DNA of 60,272 bases, from NCBI GenBank assembly GCA_019636755.1, contig JAHBWZ010000014.1, positions 1 to 60,272 on the forward strand, written 5' to 3'. A model generated the notes under the pieces. The model saw nothing but the letters and a program-made list of their open reading frames with translations. It was not told the DNA's origin and did not search any database. Source of the DNA: Phycisphaeraceae bacterium. GTDB lineage: Bacteria > Planctomycetota > Phycisphaerae > Phycisphaerales > SM1A02. A program made the translations under genes and the position numbers. This document shows, one piece after another, positions 35,038 through 43,873 of this stretch; the first letter of the stretch is position 1, and the number at the start of each line of letters is the position of its first letter.

Positions 35038-35496
35038 ATGACCAGCACGATCCGCCCGATCCGTCCCGTTCTTCTGGCCATGGCCGCCGCGCTCGCGCTT
35101 CCGGTGCTCGGCGGATGCGGCACCCACTACCGCAATCAGCTCGCCGAGGAAGCATCGCTGGGCGGCAACGTACGTGTGGATCCGCACTCCGGTGAGGTGT
35201 TCCGGCTCTATCGCTACTACCCCGATCACGAGGTCTACCAGAGCGTGAGCCACGGCGCGTGGTACTGGCAGAACGGAGACTCGATGCCGATGCACGGCCG
35301 CGTTCTCCCGACGGGCATGACCATCGGCGATGCGGACTTCTACGTCCTGCTCGACCTCCCGACGCGCCGGCCGTTCACGCTTCACGGCGAGACGGTTGCG
35401 CAGTACCCGTCCACCGAGACGCTCATGGCGCAGAACCGTGCGCTGGAGCAGGGTGCCTCGGACGAGCGGTACGTCACCGCGCCGACCGATTTCTGA
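35038..35496 (+). CDS. Small putative lipoprotein
   Basis: 152 residues. MTSTIRPIRPVLLAMAAALA then LPVLGGC form a lipoprotein signal with lipobox LGGC at about residue 27. The mature part (VRVDPHSGEVFRLYRYYPDH, DADFYVLLDLPTRRPFTL) is hydrophilic and has no motif I recognise. AGGA lies 9 nt before the ATG at 35038; the ATG at 35029 is possible. It would be anchored to a membrane by its lipid. A strong hairpin follows the stop. Function unknown. Confidence 0.65.
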   Translation: MTSTIRPIRPVLLAMAAALALPVLGGCGTHYRNQLAEEASLGGNVRVDPHSGEVFRLYRYYPDHEVYQSVSHGAWYWQNGDSMPMHGRVLPTGMTIGDADFYVLLDLPTRRPFTLHGETVAQYPSTETLMAQNRALEQGASDERYVTAPTDF

Positions 35497-35524
35497 GCCT
35501 GCACGGCCGGGCATGCACGATCGT

Positions 35525-35561
35525 CATCGCCGCCGCTTCTCCCGGAGAAGCGGCGGCGATG
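35525..35561. terminator. 17-bp hairpin between convergent genes
   Basis: CATCGCCGCCGCTTCTC pairs perfectly with its complement across a 3-nt loop (CCG). It lies 29 nt after the lipoprotein stop and 32 nt after the HtrA stop on the other strand, so it can end both transcripts. Confidence 0.65.
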
Positions 35562-35592
35562 GCGTCTGTTGCGGTGCCGGCGCGAGTCGTGC

Positions 35593-37086
35593 TCAGCGGC
35601 GGGCGCGCAGCCGGACATTGGCCAGGCTGCCGTCGGGACGGACGACCGCGGCCAGCACGCCGCCGCCGAAGGCGTTCGCGCGGAGGTCGAACCTCCGCAT
35701 CGTGGCGAGCAAGGTCGCCGTGTTCGTCACCGGCCAGTCCTGGATCGCGACGATGATCGACCCCGGTGGAAGCGCGTTCTCCAGTTCGGAGCCGGGCACG
35801 ATCGCTTCGACGAGGACGCCGGGATGGAATGCCACGCCCAGGGCGGCGGTCGCGTCCGGCGTTGCGGTGCGCATCCGTGCGATCCCGACCTCCCGCAGGT
35901 GATCCTCAGGCTGATCCGGCGGAAGTTCCCCGCGCAGGACCAGCGAGTCCAGCCGCGCGAGATCGACGACGATCTGCATCGTCGATCCGCCGGCCACGCC
36001 GTCCGGACGCCAGATGTCCAGCGTGACGGAAGCGCCGGGGCGCAGCGACGAGACGATTGCCTGAAGCTGCGTCCGGCTGCGCGTCGTCTCGCCGTTGACG
36101 GCGAGGACGACATCCCGCGGCTGCAGTCCCGCGCGATCCGCGGGGCTGTCCGCGGTCACGCGCCGGACGTAGACACCGGCGCCGGGGGCGCCGAGTTCCG
36201 CGCGGATCCGGTTGTCGAGCGTGTCGATCTCCACGCCCAGGTAGCCCTTCTCCACGTAGCCCTGGTCGATGATCTGCTCGACGATCGGCTGGATCATCGA
36301 GAGCGGGATCGCCAGGCCGATGCCCGCGAACTGTCCTTCGTCGAACGTGCCGCGACGACCGGTGGCGATCGCGGTGTTCATGCCGATGACGTGTCCACGG
36401 AAGTCCGTCAGTGGTCCGCCGGAGTTGCCCGGATTGATCGCGGCGTCCACCTGGATGAAGTTCTCGTAGCCCACGCGCCCGGTGCGGTCCCGGATGACGT
36501 CGACGAACCGTCCCTGACCGGAGACGATGCCGGAAGACATCGAGAACCGGAAGTCGAACGGAGAGCCGAAGGCGAAGACGAGGTCCCCCTGTCGCACGGG
36601 TTCGCGCGGGTCGGCGCGGACCGCGGGATGCAGCCGCTCGCCGCGTACGCGGAGGACCGCGATGTCGGTCGAGGCATCGCTTCCGACCAGCGCCGCCGGT
36701 CGCATTTCGCCCGACGCAAGCTGGACCTCGATGCTGTCTGCATCCGCGACGACGTGGTAGTTCGTGACGATGTGCCCCTGGTCGTCGTACACCCAACCCG
36801 AGCCCGAGGAGAGACTGGTGCGGAGGCGACGTCCCGATCCCGGGGCTGCCTGCTCGGCGCTGATGTGGACGACCGACGGCTCGACGACCTCGGCGATGTC
36901 GCGCAGCGCGCGGTTGTACGCCTCCAGGACCGTCGAGTCCGCCAGTCGCTCGCGGGCGAGGAGCATCCGCGCCTGCGTGTCGTGGTAGGCGAGATTGCGG
37001 ACCGTCGTGGGTCCGAAGAGCAGGATGAGCACGGCCACGCCGAGCACGACGAAGCTTGGAATGAGCGCCCGCAATTGGATCATCAT
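35593..37086 (-). CDS. htrA: HtrA/DegP-type serine protease with two PDZ domains
   Basis: 497 residues. One N-terminal hydrophobic helix (SFVVLGVAVLILLF) anchors or exports it. The trypsin-like domain shows His111 (TNYHVV), Asp141 (ASTDIAVLRV) and Ser222 (NPGNSGGP). PDZ1 starts near KGYLGVEIDTL and includes SPADRAGLQPRDVVLAVNG; PDZ2 near the end (EAIVPGSELENALPPGSIIV) is less regular. These proteases degrade or refold damaged envelope proteins. GGAGG lies just before the ATG pair at 37086. It is close to panB and may share a transcript with it (26-bp gap). Confidence 0.92.
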   Translation of the reverse strand: MMIQLRALIPSFVVLGVAVLILLFGPTTVRNLAYHDTQARMLLARERLADSTVLEAYNRALRDIAEVVEPSVVHISAEQAAPGSGRRLRTSLSSGSGWVYDDQGHIVTNYHVVADADSIEVQLASGEMRPAALVGSDASTDIAVLRVRGERLHPAVRADPREPVRQGDLVFAFGSPFDFRFSMSSGIVSGQGRFVDVIRDRTGRVGYENFIQVDAAINPGNSGGPLTDFRGHVIGMNTAIATGRRGTFDEGQFAGIGLAIPLSMIQPIVEQIIDQGYVEKGYLGVEIDTLDNRIRAELGAPGAGVYVRRVTADSPADRAGLQPRDVVLAVNGETTRSRTQLQAIVSSLRPGASVTLDIWRPDGVAGGSTMQIVVDLARLDSLVLRGELPPDQPEDHLREVGIARMRTATPDATAALGVAFHPGVLVEAIVPGSELENALPPGSIIVAIQDWPVTNTATLLATMRRFDLRANAFGGGVLAAVVRPDGSLANVRLRARR

Positions 37087-37111
37087 CGGATTACCTCCGC
37101 GGTGTCGGCAG

Positions 37112-38068
37112 TCATGAGGTCGTGGCCGGCAGTTCCGCCCGGAATCGCTCCAGTTCCGCGTCGCTCATCCGATACGGAAGGGCGGGAAGATCCGCCGACC
37201 GGACGCGCCGGATCCACGCGTCCGCCGCCGCGACGAGATCCACGCCCGCCTTCGCCGCCGGCGGCGCGAATGCGGGCTGCCAGTCCGTCAGGCCCAGGAG
37301 GTCATGCAGGACGACGACCTGGCCGTGGCATGCCGGCCCCGCGCCGCAGCCGATGACCGGGACGCCCGATCGCGCGACGATCGCCTCGGCCACGACCGCC
37401 GGGATCGCCTCCAGAAGAAGCATCGAGGCACCCGCGGATTCGAAGGCGCGCGCCTCGTCCACCAGGCGCAGCGCCTCCTCCGCCGTGCGGCCGGCGCTCA
37501 GATACCCCCCCTGCCGCTTGGCGTGCTGGGGTCGGCAGCCGACATGCGCGCAGACGGCAATGCCCGCCCGCGCCATCCGCTCGACCAGCGGCAGGTAGGA
37601 ACTGTCCACTTCCAGCTTGACGATGTCGGCGCCTCCGTCGCGCATGAAGCGCCCGGCATTGATGACCGCATCGTCCGGTGAGCCGTGGTACGAGAGGAAC
37701 GGCATGTCGCCCATCACGTAGCAGTTCGGTGCACCGCGCCGCACCGCCGCGGTGATGGTCAGCATGAACTCCAGCGGCGCATGGATCGTGCCCGGGAGCC
37801 CGAGGATCATCTCTGCCGCCGTGTCGCCGACCAGGAGCATGGGCACGCCCGCGCGCTGGAGCCAGCGCGCGGTCGTGGCGTCATAGCACGTCAGGCAGGG
37901 AATGGGCACGCGCTGGCGCGCCCATCGCTGGAGGTGGCGCCAGGTGACCGGCGCTGGCAGCGACGCCGTGTCCGGTGTCGGCGGCGCAAGGATCTCGGCA
38001 GCGCCGGAGAGAGCGCCGACGCCACCGTCGCTGCCCCCACGTACCGGCATGGATTCAGGATCTGCCAC
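37112..38068 (-). CDS. panB: 3-methyl-2-oxobutanoate hydroxymethyltransferase
   Basis: 318 residues. It transfers a hydroxymethyl group from methylene-THF to alpha-ketoisovalerate in pantothenate synthesis, in the cytoplasm. PIPCLTCYDATTARWLQRAG, LLVGDTAAEMILGLPGT, YVMGDMPFLSYHGSPDDAV, DIVKLEVDS, VCAHVGCRPQHAKRQGGY, MLLLEAIP and GCGAGPACHGQVVVLHDLLG follow the family order, with the Mg-ligand Asp and catalytic Glu in place. The first 40 residues are an extension without known role. The GTG at 38068 is supported by a -10 box 7 nt upstream; the ATG seven codons later is possible. panD, in the same pathway, lies about 14 kb away. Confidence 0.9.
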   Translation of the reverse strand: MADPESMPVRGGSDGGVGALSGAAEILAPPTPDTASLPAPVTWRHLQRWARQRVPIPCLTCYDATTARWLQRAGVPMLLVGDTAAEMILGLPGTIHAPLEFMLTITAAVRRGAPNCYVMGDMPFLSYHGSPDDAVINAGRFMRDGGADIVKLEVDSSYLPLVERMARAGIAVCAHVGCRPQHAKRQGGYLSAGRTAEEALRLVDEARAFESAGASMLLLEAIPAVVAEAIVARSGVPVIGCGAGPACHGQVVVLHDLLGLTDWQPAFAPPAAKAGVDLVAAADAWIRRVRSADLPALPYRMSDAELERFRAELPATTS

Positions 38069-38075
38069 GGCCGCC

Positions 38076-38081
38076 AGTGTA
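38076..38081 (-). promoter_or_regulatory. -10 box for panB, apparently leaderless
   Basis: TACACT on the minus strand lies 7 nt before the GTG at 38068. No ribosome site is present. Confidence 0.5.
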
Positions 38082-38321
38082 GCCGCGTCGCGGAGGCGTT
38101 CCGGCGGCCGCCGGCATCCGGGGCATCGCGATCATGCCCGTCCGAGGTCCCGGACGTCTCCGGGTGGTGGGCCGGACGATTCACGGCATGCATCGCCAGG
38201 CGGGCAGGCGTGTCGCGCCGGTGCACCGTGCGTGCGGGCAGCGCACCTCTCATGGCGCGGAGTTCACGACGCGGCCGCCGGGATCCGGCAACCCGACGAT
38301 GTCCGCCGTGAGGCATCCGGG

Positions 38322-40913
38322 CTACCGACGCTCGAACACAGGCACGGTCCCGGTGGCGCCGCCGGCCGGCAGAGGTCCGAGCGTCGCAAGCTGCCCGTCC
38401 TCCAGCAGGACGCGAAGTTCGCTCGATGTGCGGTGGAGGAGCTGGTCCAGGTCGAACTCCAGGCGCTCGCGCTCTCCGTCGAGTTTCGCCCGTGTCCGCC
38501 AGGCCTCCTGCGCGGCCGGATCGTCGAACGCGATCGGGGTCACGAGGTCGGCGACGGCATCGAGCGCATCGATCAGCGCCACGGAGAGGCGCGAGAACTC
38601 GGCACGATAGTGGAGGGTGAGCTCCTCCAGCTTCTCCCGCTGGGATGCGGTGAGATCCGGGAGCGCGAGCGCGCGGTCGATGACCGGCGAAAGGTCCGTC
38701 GCGGCGGCGAAGGCCGCCGGATAGGCGGCGCGGTAGAAGTTCCGCTCCAGCTCACGGGCCGAAGGCGACGGGAGCACCGCCGAGAGATCCTGCACGAGGC
38801 GCTTGCACAGGGGACGGAGCCGCCGCCGGCCATCCTGGATGGCGCGATTGGGACCGTCCATCAGGCGCTGGACCTCGGTCCACGCGGAGGCGTCGAACCC
38901 GTCCTGGCTGCTCTGCATGCGCGAGTACTGCCAGTGCTCCTGCGCGGCCGAGAGGTCGATGCCGGCGTCGAAGATGCCTCGCGCAATCGGGAGGGCGGTC
39001 TCGGCGAACGCCTCGAGCACCGGGACCGCAGCCTCCATGTGACCGCCGAGCGTCCGCACGCCGGTCACCACCGGAAGGAGCGCCGCCGCCGCGGGATGGA
39101 TCGCGCCGCCGCCGAACCATGAGTGCGGCGACCGGTTCCACAGGTCGACCTCGCGCAGAGCGGCGACCGCCTTCAGCGTCCTGGCGCGCGACGGTCCGCC
39201 AAGCGCGATGGCCATGTCACGGAACAGCGACGCTTCAAGTGCGGCCATCTCCTCCACCGCGCTGCGCCGCAGCCGGCGGAGTTCCTTCTGGCCGGCGGCG
39301 TCGAGCTGGTAGCGAGCCTGCCCGGTCTCCGCATCGTGCGACCACATGTTCGACAGGACGTCCCGCAGTTGCTCGAGCGATCCCGAGGCACGGACCTTCT
39401 CGATGTAGTCGGCGTGCAGCTGGTCGATGATCGCGCGATGGCCCTCGTCCAGGTCGAGCAGCGCCGTCATGCGCTGCATGTCCTGGCGCGTCAGCCGCGT
39501 GGGACGTGACCAGTCGTGAAAGGGAAGGTCATCGGCGTCGGCGGGCTCGGGTTGAGCCGGCGCCTGTTCCGCCACGGCGGTCCCGGGGACGGCGTTCCGG
39601 CGGAGGAGTTCAGCCCGCCAGTCCGCGCCGAGCGTCGACTTCATCGCGTCGACCAGCCGGTTCTTCACATCCTGCGCCGATGTCCGCAGCGCCTCCTGTG
39701 CGCGCTGGATCTCCTGCCACGCCTCCTGATCCCATTCGAACGGGTTGATGGACGCGGCGGCCTCGTCGGATCGGGCGATCGCCTGCTCGAACAGTCGATG
39801 CAGCGCCGAGTCGGCCTCCTGGGCGGCGGCGAGGAGTGCATCGCGCGCCGTTGCATCCTCGATGGACCCGGCCGCCTGGCGCGCCGAGTGCACGATGTCG
39901 GGGAATCCCTCGTGGACATGGAAGCCCCACAGGTCCGGGTGCGCCGCCTGGGCACACGCGATGCGGATCCGGCGCCCGTCGAACTCGGGCAGGGTTGCGG
40001 CGAGCCGCGCCGCGGTCGATCGCGCCAGGGTGCGCAGGCTCCTGCCCATCTCGCCCTGCCGGCGCATCATGTTGCCCATCCGCTCCATCATGATCGTGTT
40101 GAGCCGCTCCGCCGTGTCCCCCTCCATGAGGTTCGTGCCCGGCGTGATACCCAGTTCCGCGAGCACGGCGGGGAGACCGAAGATGGCCTCCATGCCTTCC
40201 CGGCTGATCCGGCCGAGATCGCTGGTCAGCCGGCGCTCGTAGGACTCCAGGATGGCGTCGAACTCCGGGCGGAGTTCCTCGGGAATGTCGAGGTCCGGCA
40301 GCCCCTCGATCGTGGCGGCAAGATCGACCATGCTGCCCATACCCGCCGCTCCGCCGAACATGGCGGCGCTGCCGCTGTAGCGGGCGCGCTCGCGTGCCAT
40401 GCGGGCGCGGTTGAGTCGGGCCACCTGGTCCGCGGTCAGCACGCCCTGCACGCGGTCGAAGAACCGGTCGTCCACCCGCGCGACTCTCTGCAGCGTCGTC
40501 TCAATGGCCTTGAACACGGCGCCCAGTTCCGCGAGGTCCGGCATGACACCCGACTGCAGGCTCATCATCCGGTTGAGCGTGGTCTGCATGTCGCCGTCGC
40601 GCAGCGCCCGGAACTCGCGCATGTACTCGTCATGGATCGACATGACGGCGCTGCTCTGCTCGCGGCTGAGCCCCATCTTCGCCGAGAGCGGTCCGATCTC
40701 GGCCGCCGAGAGCGGCCCCGGGAAGATCCCCATGGCGCCCTGGGCGGAGACGAACCGGACCGGAACGAGGAGTACCGCCAGGAGGACGAGGACCGTCCGT
40801 CCGACCGCCGACCGGAGCGCCGATCGACGGCCCGGGGTCCCGGAGCGGTGCGTGGCGATCCGGCGCTCGTCACGCGAACGCCGGCGGGTGCGGTGGCTGA
40901 TCTGGCTGGTCAT
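38322..40913 (-). CDS. Long secreted protein with Spy/CpxP-like helical repeats (paralogue 1)
   Basis: 863 residues. The N-terminus is basic, then VLVLLAVLLVPVRFVSAQ is a signal peptide. The mature part repeats a helical unit of the form LxLxxxQxxxixxLxxxYxxxF: MGLSREQSSAVMSIHDEYMR (about 80), LPDLDIPEELRPEFDAILES, LLDLDEGHRAIIDQLHADYI and LPDLTASQREKLEELTLHYR near the end. This resembles the LTxxQ periplasmic stress proteins Spy and CpxP, but in several copies in one chain. The neighbour at 41147 is a clear paralogue on the same strand, 233 bp upstream. No enzyme motif. Probably a periplasmic chaperone-like or scaffold protein. Confidence 0.65.
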   Translation of the reverse strand: MTSQISHRTRRRSRDERRIATHRSGTPGRRSALRSAVGRTVLVLLAVLLVPVRFVSAQGAMGIFPGPLSAAEIGPLSAKMGLSREQSSAVMSIHDEYMREFRALRDGDMQTTLNRMMSLQSGVMPDLAELGAVFKAIETTLQRVARVDDRFFDRVQGVLTADQVARLNRARMARERARYSGSAAMFGGAAGMGSMVDLAATIEGLPDLDIPEELRPEFDAILESYERRLTSDLGRISREGMEAIFGLPAVLAELGITPGTNLMEGDTAERLNTIMMERMGNMMRRQGEMGRSLRTLARSTAARLAATLPEFDGRRIRIACAQAAHPDLWGFHVHEGFPDIVHSARQAAGSIEDATARDALLAAAQEADSALHRLFEQAIARSDEAAASINPFEWDQEAWQEIQRAQEALRTSAQDVKNRLVDAMKSTLGADWRAELLRRNAVPGTAVAEQAPAQPEPADADDLPFHDWSRPTRLTRQDMQRMTALLDLDEGHRAIIDQLHADYIEKVRASGSLEQLRDVLSNMWSHDAETGQARYQLDAAGQKELRRLRRSAVEEMAALEASLFRDMAIALGGPSRARTLKAVAALREVDLWNRSPHSWFGGGAIHPAAAALLPVVTGVRTLGGHMEAAVPVLEAFAETALPIARGIFDAGIDLSAAQEHWQYSRMQSSQDGFDASAWTEVQRLMDGPNRAIQDGRRRLRPLCKRLVQDLSAVLPSPSARELERNFYRAAYPAAFAAATDLSPVIDRALALPDLTASQREKLEELTLHYRAEFSRLSVALIDALDAVADLVTPIAFDDPAAQEAWRTRAKLDGERERLEFDLDQLLHRTSSELRVLLEDGQLATLGPLPAGGATGTVPVFERR

Positions 40914-41146
40914 CGTTCCATCTCTCCGGTTGAGCGAACCCGCTCCGACGGCCGGACGGGGCGCCCGGTGGCGTCGCCTCGGCGGCGAGGACCGAGTGTA
41001 CGTTTCGTGTTTCGCGCTCGCGGGTGCGGTCCTTTCGAAAAACCGCCCGCGGATCGGCGCGCGAAACCGAGGACCCCCCCGCCAACGAGACGCCGTGCGT
41101 CGCGATGGCGGGCGCGCCCGCGCGCCGGGCCCGCGCCCGTGTCCTG

Positions 41147-43807
41147 TCAGCCGTCGAGTCCCATCCGGGCCCGCTGTGCCTCGTCCAGGATCGACATGAG
41201 TCGCCGGATGGTCCGCTCGCTGAGTTCGGTCCGGTCGAACCGGAGTCGCTGCGAGACCAGGCGGCGCTCACCGTCCCGCTGCCATCGCGCCGCCATTCCG
41301 CCCATGCCGCCCGCGCCACCGCCGCCGGGAGCCCCTGCGCCGCCGCGGCCGGCGCCGGCGGGGCGTGCGTCCTCGGTGCCCCGGCCCTCCTCGAGCGAGA
41401 TCATCTCCTCCGAGATCCGGGCATACGGGCCGCGGAAGTCCATGAGCAGGTCCTCGATCTGCTCGCGCTGGTCGTCGCGCAGGTCCGGCAGATCCAGCGC
41501 GGCGAGCAGCGTGCCCTCCGCGTTGTCCGGATCGCGGAACACGTCCGGATAGGCGGCGCGACGATAGAGATCCTCCAGCCGTCCCCCGGCGGACTCCGAC
41601 AGCCCGCCGGTGAGCAGTTCGACCGTCTCCCGGTTCAGCGCCACCAGCGCTTCGCGCGCCTGCTCCAGCCGCTGATTTGCGCCCTGGATCTCCTGCATGA
41701 TCGGGCTGTTGAAGAGCTGCATGGGGTTGTCACGGGCGGCCTGGCCGCGGCTTCCGAGCATCAGGGCACCGGCTCGCTCGAAGAGCCGGCTGACCTCGAA
41801 CGCGGCGTCGTACCGCCGGCGGAGTGCCTCCGCCGCGTCGGACTCGTACCGGCGAAGCATCGTCTCGGCGCGACCGGCGTCCTCGGCGCCAAGTTCGACA
41901 AGATCGAGCAGAAGGACCAGGTCGATCGCGTCCTCGCGACCCCGTGCAAAGCGTCCGCTCATGCCCATCTGCATGCCGGAGCGGAACGCGCCAAGCGGTG
42001 ACTGCCCGCCGCCGCCGGGCGCACTGCCGTCGCCGCGGCCGAAGACGGCGCGCTCGCGTGCGAGCCGCAGCCGCGCAAGGGACTCGGGTGCGATCGACAG
42101 CGCAAGGCCGAGGTCGGCGATGAATCGGGCGTCAAGCGCCTGGATCTCGGCCAGGATCTCCCGGCGCTCCGTGTAGGCGGCGTCGATGTCCGCCTCGGTC
42201 GGCGTCCGCGTGTTCTCGTTGTTCTGGCCGAACGACCAGCTCCGGCTCATCCGCTCGGCGAACGGGAGAATCCTCGCCTCCTCGAGCCGGCCGAATCCGT
42301 CCACGTAGTCCGCATAGAGCAATTCGGCCACCGCCTGGTTCCCGGGGGTCGTGCCGAGCAGGCGGAGTCCGCGGCGGAACTCGCGCTCATCGATCATGCC
42401 GGGAAGCAGGTCATCGCGCGACGGCGCCGTCCGCAGGGCTTCCGCGACGGCGCTCGCGGGCGAGAAACGGCGGGCCGCGGGGGAACGCGGTGCCCGGCGT
42501 GCGACGCGGCCCAGCGACTGCACGAGCGGCGCAGCGTCGAGCGATCCGACGTCGCCCAGATCGGCCAGGTTCGCAACGCCGAGGAGTTCCAGCAGCGCGT
42601 CGATGGCCTGCTCGTTGATGATCCGCCGTCGCTCGTCGAGCGCGGAAAGCTTCTCCTGCATCTCCGGCGTGCTGACCAGGTCCATGCGCCGGACGCGCAG
42701 CATCGGCGGCTCCCGACGCTGCTCATCCAGGATGTCCTTCATCTGCTCGCTCACGGGCATGTGCCGCGACTCGACCGCGTCCCGCATCTGCTCGACCCTG
42801 ACGCGGACCTGGTCCTCGAGCGGTCGGCGCGCGAGCACCGTGGTGTACGGGCCGAGCGACGCCCACTCACCCTCGAATACCCGGCTGTACGCCGCGCGAT
42901 GGAACGCAAGACGGAAGCGGCGGGCGGAATCCGCCGGGAGAGCCTGCTCGATGGTGCGGGCCGTGCGCCGGTTGAACGTCGCGATCTCCGCGCCTTCTCG
43001 CGTCGCGGGCACGGCGATTTCCCGCATCGATTCCTGCATGCGCTCGAAGTTCGCCATCATCGCGCGCATGTTCTGCATGTTCTGCATGTCCTGCATGTCG
43101 AAGCCGGCCATCATCGTCTCGAGCTGTTCCACCATCGAGACGACCGTCTTCCCGGAGACATCGTCATACCGGCGGAAACGCGCCGTCATCTGCGACTCGT
43201 ACACCTCCAGCAGCGGTTCGATTCCGGCGCGGTCCTCGGCCGGAAGGCTGAGTCCGTCCACGAGCGCGTACAGATCGACCATGATGGCCGGGTTCGCGAA
43301 CGACAGGATGCGGGTCACGCCCGATCGGTAGCGCAGTCGCTCGCGGGTCTGCCGGACGCGCTGCATCGCCTGTGACTGTTCTCGCGTGAGTACCGACTCC
43401 ATGCGATCGAAGAGTCCCTCGTCCAGCGCGCGGACGCGCTGCGCGAGGCGGGTGTACTGCTCCAGCGTCCGGCGCGCTTCCCGGGAATCCGGCCGGAACA
43501 TGAGCGACGTGAACAGCTGCCGGGAGCTGTCGATGAAGCGCTCGATCTCGCCGTCCCGAAGCGCCCGGAATTCCCGTGCGTACTCGTCGTGCAGCCGATC
43601 GATCGCGATCCGCTGCGTCTCGCTCAGGCCCAGCCGATCGGCATACATCGCCATCTCGGCGGAGGTGACCGGATCGGGCAGGGCCCCGTCGGTCCCCTGT
43701 CCGATCGCGGGCTGCTCGAGCCGCGCGAAGAACAGAAGGAGGAGCAGGCACGTCAGGGCTGCCGGAGAGACGCGGGGGAATCGTCGGAGTTCGGTCTTCA
43801 CGAGCAT
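41147..43807 (-). CDS. Long secreted protein with Spy/CpxP-like helical repeats (paralogue 2)
   Basis: 886 residues. Signal peptide ALTCLLLLLFFARLEQPAIG. Repeats of the same unit as its neighbour: LGLSETQRIAIDRLHDEYAR (about 58), LSLPAEDRAGIEPLLEVYES, then LGTTPGNQAVAELLYADYVD and DLPDLRDDQREQIEDLLMDF near 770. The first repeat is strikingly close to that of paralogue 1 (LHDEYxREFRALRDG). A Gly-rich linker (GAGAPGGGGAGGMGGM) near 835 precedes a final charged helix. AGGA lies just before the ATG. It is upstream of paralogue 1 on the same strand, so a duplication is likely. Envelope role inferred only. Confidence 0.65.
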   Translation of the reverse strand: MLVKTELRRFPRVSPAALTCLLLLLFFARLEQPAIGQGTDGALPDPVTSAEMAMYADRLGLSETQRIAIDRLHDEYAREFRALRDGEIERFIDSSRQLFTSLMFRPDSREARRTLEQYTRLAQRVRALDEGLFDRMESVLTREQSQAMQRVRQTRERLRYRSGVTRILSFANPAIMVDLYALVDGLSLPAEDRAGIEPLLEVYESQMTARFRRYDDVSGKTVVSMVEQLETMMAGFDMQDMQNMQNMRAMMANFERMQESMREIAVPATREGAEIATFNRRTARTIEQALPADSARRFRLAFHRAAYSRVFEGEWASLGPYTTVLARRPLEDQVRVRVEQMRDAVESRHMPVSEQMKDILDEQRREPPMLRVRRMDLVSTPEMQEKLSALDERRRIINEQAIDALLELLGVANLADLGDVGSLDAAPLVQSLGRVARRAPRSPAARRFSPASAVAEALRTAPSRDDLLPGMIDEREFRRGLRLLGTTPGNQAVAELLYADYVDGFGRLEEARILPFAERMSRSWSFGQNNENTRTPTEADIDAAYTERREILAEIQALDARFIADLGLALSIAPESLARLRLARERAVFGRGDGSAPGGGGQSPLGAFRSGMQMGMSGRFARGREDAIDLVLLLDLVELGAEDAGRAETMLRRYESDAAEALRRRYDAAFEVSRLFERAGALMLGSRGQAARDNPMQLFNSPIMQEIQGANQRLEQAREALVALNRETVELLTGGLSESAGGRLEDLYRRAAYPDVFRDPDNAEGTLLAALDLPDLRDDQREQIEDLLMDFRGPYARISEEMISLEEGRGTEDARPAGAGRGGAGAPGGGGAGGMGGMAARWQRDGERRLVSQRLRFDRTELSERTIRRLMSILDEAQRARMGLDG

Positions 43808-43873
43808 GGGTTCCTGGGAGGGTCCGGCGTGATACCGGCGATACGGATCGGCGTTGAGGCCGGGGCGGTTTCA

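Noticed and set aside
38322-43807. Reading the two Spy-like genes as TPR or HEAT proteins
   Set aside because: The repeat has the Q and Y/F positions of LTxxQ proteins and hairpin length closer to Spy than to TPR units; TPR remains a weaker option.
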